The position numbers and the translations under genes were made by a program. Source: Brachionus plicatilis (taxonomy: Eukaryota; Rotifera; Eurotatoria; Ploima; Brachionidae). Taken from it: a stretch of DNA of 64,000 nt. Below are positions 48,122 to 60,100 of this stretch, piece after piece (position 1 is the stretch's first letter; every line of letters begins with the position of its first letter). The stretch is taken from assembly GCA_010279815.1 (NCBI GenBank), contig QEOQ01000479.1, positions 269,217-333,216 on the forward strand. Reading direction: 5' to 3'. The notes below the pieces were generated by a model. It saw only the letters and a program-made list of their open reading frames with translations. It did no database searches and was not told the origin of the DNA.

Positions 48122-51100
48122 ATGGAATCTTTACCAAGTAGTAGACTGGTTGATGTGTGCAACAAGCTAATATCTGGCAATGTTCTGATGCAGTACCAAG
48201 CACTGTCGCGCGCCAACACAATCATCACCGATTTGGCGACCAATGAAGTGGAAAAAAAGCGCACTCTTCTCAAACTAATAGATTCGCTGAGGCTAATCAA
48301 GTCGAAGAACTGCTGTTTGGCACTGCTTAAAATTTTGCTCAAACATGCCAAAGAATCCAGCATTGACCATCATTTGTTGATAAACACTTTTCTGGGGCTT
48401 ATTAATTCCAAAGCTGAAAAGTAATCAATTTTTTCTTATTAATAAAAAAATTTAATTATTAATTAATTTGAGTTCATCATATTGTCTGGAGTTTATAAGT
48501 GAATTGCTGATTCATTTTCGCAGCGAGTCTGTTAAGTATTCAATGCGGAATCCGACTCATCCGTTTGTAGATGTGCTCAGAAATTCGAATGAATCGGACT
48601 TAACAAGCCGCATTATTTATGAGCAAATAAATTTTATTTTAGAAGATAAAAGGCATTTTTTTTATAAAAAAGAACTAAAATATTTTTAAATTGATAATTT
48701 AGAATTGAGTGGAGCGAAGCATATAAACTTTTGAGGCCAGTTTTTATTTACGTCTTTATGGAAACAAATAATTTAAAACATTTGATGGCTAATTTGTTAC
48801 TTAAAAAACTTGAATTCAAAATGGACAGTCAACTAGTGGATTTGGTCAATTTTTATTTTAACTCTTTAAAGGTATGCTTTTAAATTTTAGTGATTGACGA
48901 GAAAGCTCTATGTTGGGCATAATTTTGAAATCAAATGATTTCTTAATTATTTAAATTGAATGCTTCATCTTTAAAGAAGTTGGTAATAAGCAAAAAGATC
49001 AGTGACTGGATTTGATTTTGGATTAATACATTTTGAAGTTAAGTAACTGGGAAATAATTAAATTAAGAATTTATTATTTTTTTTTCAAAGTCAAGTCTTT
49101 GGGCTTTGAATTAAGATATTTTCTATGTTTGTTGGTTAATTGATGTATCTCGATAAAAAAAAATGAGATAAATGGTTCCCCACAAATAAAAAACTGTTCC
49201 CCACAAACTAAAAAATTTTTAACACAAAGCACTACAAAACACAATTTTTTTGTGCCGAATTAAAAAAAAATTAATTTTTACATATTTAACTAAATAACTG
49301 GTTAACAAAAATTTTTTTGGTGAAAAAAAATTTAATAAATTTGTAATACAATTTTTCAAACAGTGTTTATAAAATTATATATAAAAATTAAATATTAAAT
49401 TAAAAATTAATTCAAGTCAAGTTATTTTTGTGCTGAAAATTTTTCTTAGTGGGGAAAGTTTTTAATTTGTGGGGACAAGGGGCAAAATGTAGAAAATTTT
49501 ACATTTTTACTTTTTCATATTTTTAGATTTTTTGTGCAAAATTTCATTAAATTATTATTTTTAATTTTGGTAACTAAATAAATTGGAAGAGTTTTTTTTT
49601 ATTTTCTGAAATATTGCACAAAAAATCTAAAAATATGAAAATGTAAAAATGTAAAATTATTTTCATTTTGCCGGACAAGGTAGATCCAAAAAAAAATGAA
49701 GTTTTTTTTAATTTTTTTTTCAAAATTCTTGTTATGAATTTGAAAAAATTTGATAAAATTATTTAATAAATATTTAATAAAATTAAAGGCATATATTTAG
49801 TTGATGATCAATTCAAAGAGTTTATCGTTAGATTTTAAAATATGTCTTTGAATAAATTTAATTTGCTTAGGACAAAAATAATTAGGATTTTGGTAAATGT
49901 AAAATAGGCTTCTTTTTTTTAATTAATTTTATTTTGAATAGTTAAAAAAAATTCAGCATTTCTAACCATTTCTTTCTTAACTTTACGTAAAATTACACAA
50001 TTTTTGGTAAAATTTGGTAAAGTAAATATCAAATAATTTAAAAATGTAAAAAAGTAAATTTACACTATCTCAAAAACATCTCAAAACTATTCTTTGATCA
50101 GGCATTTCAAAAATTTTAAAAAAAAATAAAATAACAAATTTTTAATGTTTTTACCAAAAGTTAATTGCCAAGTTTGAATTTTTTCCCCGCAAAAATTAAT
50201 CTTCATTTTTAAAAAAAAAGCGAAAGAGCACATTATAAATCCTTGACTATACCCAAAGGAAAGTACTCGGATTGCCTCGGATACAAAATATTTTCTCTGG
50301 AAATTTATCATTTATTCTGGAATGACACATTTTTTAAATTGACAGTGACATATATAAGTTTCTAAGTTAATATATCTAATGAGACCATGTGGGTTAATTT
50401 TTGGATAAAATTGGTGAGTGTATAGCAAGGAACTCTTCTCTCTATTCTGATTTTATAAATAAACCATTTAAACATTTTGTTTCCCAATATTTTCTAAAAG
50501 TAATTTACGAGTGATTCCTAGATATTCTTCAGATATTTTCGAAGTATTCAACGAATATTCTAGGTACATTCGGAAATACATGATTGTATTTTTTATTATA
50601 TAAAATGAATTTAACTTAGTAAATCAAAAAATAGGAAATAAAAATAAATAGAAGAAACAACTTAAATAAATATTTAAAAATAGCATGACTTTTTTTCTAT
50701 ACCGATCGGTCTGTGATTAAGAAAATATCAGTTTTAAATTATTTGACCAAACACCACCATTTTTAGAAACGGTAAGGAATGCTGAATTTTTTAAAATTTT
50801 TATTATATTAAAATTAATTAAACATTCTGGTAAAGAAGTCATTTTTACATTTTTTTGACCGTAAGCATTCAATTTTAATATCAAAAGATAAACTATTTGA
50901 ATTGAAATGATATTTTGAATTGATTATCGACAAGATGCCAATATTAATCTCAAAATTTAGAGTTAAAGTCAGACTTTTCTTTGAAATTCTTTGAGATTAT
51001 TTGTATTCTTTGAGATATAAACAAATAAATTTCATCAAAATAAGTTATGAAAGAGAGATATATTTTGATAAATTTGTTCAGAATCGACTTAATTTTTATA

Positions 51101-54100
51101 CAGAAAAAAGATTATAAAGATGTTCTTTTGTTCGAATCGATTTTCAAACTAGTTGAACTTTTCTCGATTAATGAAATGATCCATGACAAGATTAAAATAA
51201 ATGGGTTAATTTTGTTGATGATTGATATAGAAACTACAGGATACTGTAATCTAACCAGCTATTGGAACGCGTTAAGTAAATTATTTTCAAATAATAAACA
51301 AGTAATTAAACTGTTTTTCAATTAATTTTATTTAAGATTTTTTTTAGCTTATAGATAGTGAGTTGATGGAAATTTTGGCAGCCAACATATCAAAAATTAG
51401 CTTCTCTAGTTTAGAATCATATTTACATTTGGGTAAGTGTCGACTTTATTGATCTAAAACGCTATAAATTTTTTTTTCTAATTTAGAATATTTTATATAA
51501 TTAATTGATTTTTTCAAGTTTAAATTTTGTTCTAAATAACAAATAAATTATTATCTCTTTAATTTTCAAAAGGAAATATTTAAAAAGTAGCTTACAATCA
51601 AGTCGAAAATAGAAGATCTAAAAATATGGCAATTTTTTTAATGAAATTAATTTTTTAAAAGACTTTGAAATGATTTTTTCAAGCTTTTCAAAAAAATTTT
51701 AAATTTTTTCATCATTTGGCATTACAGCTATCTAATTACTAAATTTTTTTCAACTAAAATTAAAATTTTTAAAATATTGGTACAGTTTTGGTAAATTAAA
51801 ATTGAAAAAATTAAAGATTATTTTGCAACATATTTTTTATAAATTTTTAAGATAAACTTATCCAAATTTTTGAAAAAAATCCTTAGAATCATCAATTAAA
51901 TTAATCTTAAAAATTTAATTGCCTTTTTGGTAAAAAATTATTCACCCAATAAGTAGTAAGAAAGTTAAACATCTCTTTCAAATTTTATTTGAAAATTTAA
52001 ATTTTTTATTTGAAAAAAATTTTGATAAATCTTCAAATATAATTTCACAGTCATTTTTAAATTTTGATTCATTTAATTGCCCAAAGCTCTCAATAATTCT
52101 AGTTTTGATCTGAACAAATACATTAGTTAAATAACTGAACTACGAAATGCTAAAAAATTTACTTCTGAGAATTTTTTTTATTTTTATAAGAATATTGGGA
52201 TTTAAATTATAAAAAAATATTTATTGATAAAAAAAATTTAGTTTGATTTTAATTTAAATTAAGTCGAAACCTGCATTTGTAAATACAATGCGCAAAAAAC
52301 AGAGCTATGCAATTTTCTTCCGAGTTTATTTTTAAATGTAATGTCATTGAGTCATGTAGAGTCAATTGAACCATTAAATTCCTGTCGACTTGTGATCACA
52401 GACTTGATCTCAAAAATAGAAAAAAAGGCACTTACTGCACAAAACTTTCCATGCAAACTTCCATCAAAAGACATTTTCAATTTGGCTGAATATGAAGACT
52501 TAGATGAATCTAACCATGATCCAAATGAAAGAATTAACATGTATTTGTTCAACAGACTATCGTCCCAATTTCTAATTGATGACAACACATACGAAATTCA
52601 CTGTTCGATATTTAAAAAAATAGTCTCAAAATGGCCCCATCTAGTAATTTTGTATGTAAATATATTTTTTTCTTAACCTTTAAAATTTAGTATCCAACCA
52701 TATACTGCTTATTTATATACAAAATTAAATCGTCAACTAACTGTGATGTAATTAACTATATACTAGACTCAATGACTGATTTAATCAGTACTAAAGTAAT
52801 TTTTTAGATTTTTTTAACGCTTTGTAGTTTTTTATTAATAATTAATATTAATTAATTTTAAAAAAAATGTCTTACAAAGTTTAATGATATCATGCAAAAA
52901 TAAATGACATTATATCTAGGCTATAAAAATTAAAATAAACACTTAGTTATTTTTATAATATGAAAACTAATAAATTAAAATTTTTTAACCCTTGATTTTT
53001 ATGTTTTTTTTTCATGAAACTTTTAGAATTTTTGCTGAGACGATTTTTTTTCCCGAATAATTGTTTCTTAGAATGAGCTAAAGCTAAATAGCTTTAAGAG
53101 TTGAAAAATTTAAATCAAAAATGATACAAATTTTATGCAATCGATTTAACTTTTTTGCCTTTTTAAAAAAAAAAACAAAAGAAAAAATTTTACTTTAAGA
53201 CATATAATGAGGCAATGTGGGTTAATTTTTGGATAAAATTTGTGAGGTGACCATTTCTAGCTTGCAAGGAACTCTTCTCTCTATTCTAACGTTAAATAAA
53301 TAACTTTTTAAAATTTTTTGTTTCTCAATGTATTCTAAAAGTAATTGTATTTCAAATATTTTTGATGTATTCTACGAATATTCTAGGTATATTCTGGAAT
53401 GCATAATTGTATTTTTTATTATATAAAATGCATTTAACTTAATGAATCAAAAATTAGGAAATAAAAATAAATAGAAGGAAAAACTTTACTAAAACACATC
53501 TTTTTTTAAAAGAATACACTTTAAAATAAATAAAAGTTTTCTTTAATAGAAACATAAAAATTCTCAACTTATCTTTTAAAAAAAAATCATCATTTTAATA
53601 AGATTTTTAATATTGATTTCAATCAGAGTTGGTTAAAAGTCATAAAGTCAAAATCAAGTCAAAAGACTTTTTTTAGAAAAAAATTTCAAAAGACTTTAAG
53701 ATGACTTTTTTTTCTGACCTTTGCGCGAGTCTGATTTCAATAGGACCATGTTATATTTTTCATTTTGTATTTAAAAAAAATAAAAAATATGATTACATGT
53801 ACTATTAATAATAAACCATGAGAAAATTCTCAGAACCTTGAAGAATCTTTAGGAAAATGAAATATCTTAGATTCTTAAACTCTTCTTTTTATATCAAATT
53901 TGAAGAAATATTTAAAAAATATTTGAATCCAAAAATTAACAAAAACTTTTACATAATTTCTTAAATTTCTTGATTTTAGTTTTTTTTTATTAAATATGCC
54001 TTAGCTTATACAGTACTACTACACCATAATGATTTTACGTCATTATAAAAGGACCAAAATAGCGACTATTTCTTATTTTTCTCTGCAATTTTTTATCAAA

Positions 54101-57100
54101 AAATAAAAAAAAAGTAATTTTACGAAGATTTATGTAAAACATAAATCTTAAATTCAAATGAGTAAATTTTCGTAAAATATTGTAAAAAAAAAGAAAAAAA
54201 AACGTAAGAAAAAGAAAATTTATGAAATTTATTTTCATACCTCAAAAAAATAATATGTAATTTAACGAAAATAGGTAAATTATTTTTTGATGTTTTAAAA
54301 GGTGGATCTTTTTCAATTTTTTTTAATTGTAAATTTACTTAATTTCACGTTTTTTGTTCTAAAATAAAATTTTTTGTAAAGTTAATCATTATTACCTCAG
54401 AAGCAGAGTTGTTTTTAAGTTACAAGTTAAAAGTCAAGTCAAACTTAATGACTTAAAAATTTTTTACAAAAATTTTAGTCCTTAGAAATTGTGGGTTTAT
54501 TAAAACACTAAATTAACGGATAAACTATTATTTTATTTGATTTTGCACTAGATAAAAGATAAAAAATAAGCAAATAAAATTTATTTAAAATAATTAAGTG
54601 GAAATTTTTCTCTCATTAAAATTTATTTAAAGACTACAAAGTGATTTTTTTTTCAAATAAAAACCAAATTTCTTCTCAGGTTGACATTAACTTGTGTCTA
54701 AACACATTTCGCTCACTGATGTCATCATCGAACGGCGAAGGCTTGATTGTAAAACTTGTATGCATGAAACAATTGACCAAACTATGCACCTTGAAATACG
54801 ACTATTTAGTTTACCCTCATTTATCAAATGAATTGGTATCTATAAGAAGTTTACAATTAGCTGAAAATGAGCGCTTGGAAGTTTTGTACATGAAGGCATA
54901 TTGTATCAATAGGATCATAAGATATCGACCGGACTATTACGCCCAGGAACTTTTGGCCACCATTTCTAACTTGTTGAATCAATGTGTGCATCCAAATGAT
55001 GAGGGTATTTGTGCCATTCTGCTAGACACTATTAGTTATTTGTGTGAGAGTGAAGTTGTTGACATGATGTCCACTTGGACTGCTCTTTTGCCTCAGTTCA
55101 ATTTGGAAAAAAGAGTCCTAACTTTGAATGCTTTTTGCCGGTTCATGTCTGTTGCTGCCAGATTAAAGCATCTAGAGAGTGATAATGAAGTAAATTTTAT
55201 AGAAAAAGATTTTTGACATTAAGAACTAAATGATAAAAAATTGAAAAACTTTTTATCTAAAAATTTGAAATCAGTTCCGTGAATGCAGCATGGTGCAACA
55301 TGGTTCAAAGTTGCATCAGCTTTTTTTTTATTTCAAGATTAATCAATATGCTAGTGCCCCTATCATTAAGACTGATTAAAACTTTATTNNNNNNNNNNNN
55401 NNNNNNNNNNNNNNNNNNNNNNNNNNNNNNNNNNNNNNNNNNNNNNNNNNNNNNNNNNNNNNNNNNNNNNNNNNNNNNNNNNNNNNNNNNNNNNNNNNNN
55501 TTTTTTTTTTAATGACTTGGACTTTTTTTTGGGGCTTTTAAACAACTCTGAAAGAAATTTGAATCCAAAATTATTTGAAAATATTTAACAAAAAAATATT
55601 CAAGTTAACAATTCAAATTTTTGCACATATTCTAAAAAAACCAAAAAGATGTTTTTGAAAATTGACAGCTAAAAACTTCAACATTGATCTTTTTTAATCA
55701 CAAAGCAGTTTATAAGTCTATACAGTAAAATAAAGGTCTTAGAAAATTTTTTCCAATTTTTTATCATTTTATTCCGTTCTTGTGTACTGAACTTCACAAA
55801 ACCTAGAAAAATTTTCAATTATTTTCTTTAAAGAATTCATTTTATTTTAAAATGATGCAAAACTTGTGGACCATGAGCGATCCAATGCTGAATAGCAATG
55901 AAAATAAATGGTTGGTAATTGGTGCTGCGCTTGGAGAACTAAGCAAGTTTGACAAATCAACATTTAAATGTTCACTTTTACCAAATTTTGTAAGATTTGA
56001 TAAAATATTTTCACTAGATACCAAGTATTTCCGCAAAACATCTAAAAAAGTCTAATTTTTTGTCAAGGTTCAAGAAAAGCTAAAAGAACGAAACAAAAAA
56101 TTGCTGGACTTGGAAGAAAATAAAGAAAAATCCATAAACGAGATATTTTCCAAGATCCCCTCGCTTTGTTACATGGATTATTTTGAATCTCTGGAACCTG
56201 AAGCTTATCCAGGCTTGGCTCCTCTGTTTGATCGAATGCTTTCCACTGAAATTGATTCGATACCCAGGCGATCCATTTCGTTTGCCAAGGAGAAAATTTT
56301 CTCCGGGGATGAACAATTAATGTCTAAAAAATATTTAAACGAACATTTGAAAAAATTTTTGACAGATGAATACACAGCAGATTTGGCTGAATTGGACGCT
56401 GGTCAAAATTTGGAGAGTAAAAAATTGGCATTTTATTTTTAAAAAAATATGAAATCAAAAATTTAAGTTGGATACATTTTGTACAGCTATGAACCTCATG
56501 CCGACCGAAATCTGGAAGGAAAGATTGCTAAAAAGCATATTAAGAGCTATTGGAAAAATTATGAGAAGACATTGGCACTGATTTTAAGAAAAGTAAAAAT
56601 TTTTGTTTAGATATTTTGAATTTTATTATTAATTTAATAAAGGGAAAATTTGATATTAATGAAGACAATTTGTATTATTTTGCCAATGGATTTAACAATT
56701 TTGTCAAAAGAAGCTACCACGCTTGTATACAGGTAAGATAATTAATTTCTGTTGAAATTTAAAAATATTTTTTCTTTGAATTTTCGTTTAATCGCTTTAA
56801 TTTCTTATTATTATTAAATAATAGCTCTTTTTTATCATTATGCTGTCAATTGATTTAAAGTTATTAATTAGTTTTGTCTAAATAATGCTATTTTCGCTTC
56901 TTTATATTTATCAAATTTCTGTATTTTTTTTTATTAATTATAAATTTTTTTCTATGAAGCTTTAAAAAATTTTTTTTCTAATTTTATCTTCGATTTTCTT
57001 GGTCAAGTAATTATTTAAGAAATTCAAATTCTCTATCTTTCTTATAATTTATTGATTAATAAAGATTAGAATTTTAAAAACTTGGGATTTTTCTTTAACT

Positions 57101-60100
57101 TTAACTTTAACTTTAACCTATTTCGAGAACAAATTAAAAGCATTTAATTTTGTTTTTTTTTAAGAAATCAGAAATTAAACATTTGTTTGAAAATTTAGCA
57201 AAAAATTATTGCAAAATATGTTAAGATACTATTAATAATTATATTTTAAGAACTCAAAAAAAGAAAATTTTTAAATACCACTATTTTTTCTCTACCAAAT
57301 CAGCATTTTAGTTTTAAAAGGGATTTAATTTTTAAAAATAGAAAATATTATTGCAGTTTTATCAATAAAATAAAGACAATCGCTTACAAAAAAATGAATT
57401 TTAAAATATTTTATTGTTTCAAAATTTTTACAACTCGTCTTCATCAAAATTTTGAAATAAAGAAACAATGTAACTTTTAGAGAATCTAGCGGCATTAAAA
57501 CTCATAAAGATTTGTGTATAAAAAAATAGCAAAATAAAATTCATCAGAAATTAATCTCATTTTTTTAAACCTTTCGAAAAACCTTAAAATTACTTAAAGT
57601 ATTTTGAGAAGATAAATCAGCAAAATAAAAAGCTAATTTTTTATATTATTCGAAGCAATTTTTTAATTTCAAACAATTAAATTAATTATTAATCAAAATT
57701 TGAAACTTCTTGAATTTTTAAAATTCAGTTGTATTTGTCCTTAATCTATAAATTAAGGGTCTACCTAGTCTCCACAAACAAAAACTTTCAGCCCCAAATC
57801 AAATTTTTTTTCACCACAAAAAATTCTTGTTAATCAGTTATTTGGTTAAATATGTAAAAATTAATTTTTTTTTAATTCGGCACAAAAAAATTGTGTTTTA
57901 TAGTGCTTTGTGTTAAAAAGTTTTTGTTTGTAGGGAACAGTTTTTTAATTGATTTTTAATTAAATCAAAATTTTTAGAGGATTTTTTCAATTAACTCTAT
58001 TTTAGCTACTTTTTTTAGTTATTTAGACCTCATTTATGATTTTTATTTTATTAATCAAGGTGTTAAATTTGACATAATTTTTTATTTTTTAAATTGAATC
58101 AAAAAAACAATTTTTATATCATCAAAAAATATAAGTCTATTATTTCTTGCACAATATTTTTTATATATTTTTTAAAAATTTAATTTTTTTTGTCGAATAA
58201 ATAAATTCTTATTTTTATTTCAACTCATTCATACTGATGCCGAAATTTTTTGAAAATTTAAATTCTTTTTCATCAAGGCCCTTAATCTTGAGTACAGTTC
58301 TGAGCTTGACGAAAAAACTTCCAATGACCCTAAAATAAGAAATAAGCTTGTCAACACATGGAATTTGTAAACTAAAAAAATTTAATAAAATTAAAAAAAA
58401 ATTATTTTCATTTTTCCAGAGCCAGAGACAAACATTTAGAAATTTTGACCCAAAGTTTAAACCAGCGGACAGGTGACCCTAATGCTGATTTATTCACAAT
58501 AGTCCTTAACAGTTTGGTTTTGACCACAATGGACTATGTAATGAACAACTTTGCCACTGATGAAGACATTACATTCAATCAACGAAAATGGCTTGAGGTT
58601 CTAGTCGATTTTATTCTCAATATAAAGGAGAACAAGACTGCCACTGAGTCAGAATATATCACCATGTTCAGCTATAAACAATCTCATACAGTGGATGCTC
58701 TTAAATTTTTGTTCAAAATATACAAAGAGTCTACTTTGCTCAACTGGTTTATGGCCAGTGTTTTGCCAAGTTGTGTGAAAATAAAAATAAACTCTTTTCT
58801 CATAAAGTACATTGATAGAATTGAATTGGAAATTTTCAGCAAAGAAACTCTGCAGTCAAATGACATTTTATCACTGGGTGTTTATCTAAAAAATTTAATC
58901 TATCTCGAAAATAATTTTCGAATTGAACAAAATGACAAAATAAATGCTCATTTTTGTAGTTTGCTTGAAAAATTTAAGAATCAAATTGACCATCAGCCTC
59001 TGGTTGTTGAGTGCTATTTGAACTTATTTGTACAATGTTTGTCTGCATTGTATCATCAAGAATCGATTTATTATGACGACACAAACATATTGATCAGTTT
59101 GATTAGAATTTTGAACCAAAAAAAAGATAGTCTTTTCTATGACCTGCACAAAAATTCCACTTCATCAATGGTAAATCTAAATTGTCTGGCCTACAAAGCT
59201 AATTTAATAAAGAATGAACAAATTTTTGATATCTACGAACTGCTAAATAAAGTAATTAAAATTTTTTTACTGTTTACTTTTACATTTTTTTTTATTTTTT
59301 TGTTTCTAGGAATCAAGATTCAGTGATCTGTTGGCCTTGTTTTGTAGATTTTTGGTCTCATATGGCTTCTATGAATCAGTCGAATGGATTGAGCAGGCTT
59401 TTTCCAAGTGGTCTAAATTTTATGCAGATTTTAAATTGGTAATGTAAACACATTGTTATCTTGGCTTTGGGAATTTTCCTACATTTATACAAAAAAAATG
59501 TTGTTTTTTCCTACACAAGAAGGGAAAAATATATGAACTAACAAAAACAAACTTATACCTATACAACCAGGAGCTTCTTTTTTTTTATTTTTTTTTCTTA
59601 GTCTCTCTGGTACTTCTTTGAAAAAAGTGAACATTAAGATTATTTTGACATTGTGAATGTTGGTACAAAAAACAAAAACAAAGTATAAAAAAGGCCAGAG
59701 CTTTAATTCGGATCGGCCATAATATGTTCTGTAAATAGCAGCTGATATATCTTTGTTCAACCACTTAAAGTTGAGTTGATTTTTTAATATAATATAATAT
59801 CCCAAATTCAAAATTTTCTGAATTTTGCAGGTTTATTGCAGAGTTTTGCAGAATCATTATAAAAGTGGTTCAGAGGATGTATCAGTTGCTACAATTGACA
59901 AAACATGTCATGGTAGATCCGAATTAAAACTCGGGCGTTTTTTTTACTTTGTTTCTGTATTTTGTACTAAAATTCACAATGCCGATTATTTTTAAGAAAT
60001 AAATTCCTGTTTTCACATTGCCTTGAAGTTAAGCTTTCTTAGAGACATTGAATTGTCATTTTTTAAAGAAAAACTAATTAAATAAAAAATAATCAGGCAA

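Noticed and set aside
55275..55310. Frame reading VNAAWCNMVQ, resembling FOCAD VANAAYRSL
   Set aside because: The phase does not fit the exon ending at 55189, and the exon at 55834 supplies the matching LWT...GAALGEL segment in correct phase.
59485..59811. 108-codon minus-strand ORF
   Set aside because: Overlaps the foldback element, has low-complexity composition and no recognisable domain.
59831..59908. Possible extra FOCAD-like exon after a TTTTGCAG acceptor
   Set aside because: It sits between the arms of the inverted repeat 59632-59995, and its only donor leaves phase 1, whereas exons ending 59438 and starting 61257 join directly in phase 0.
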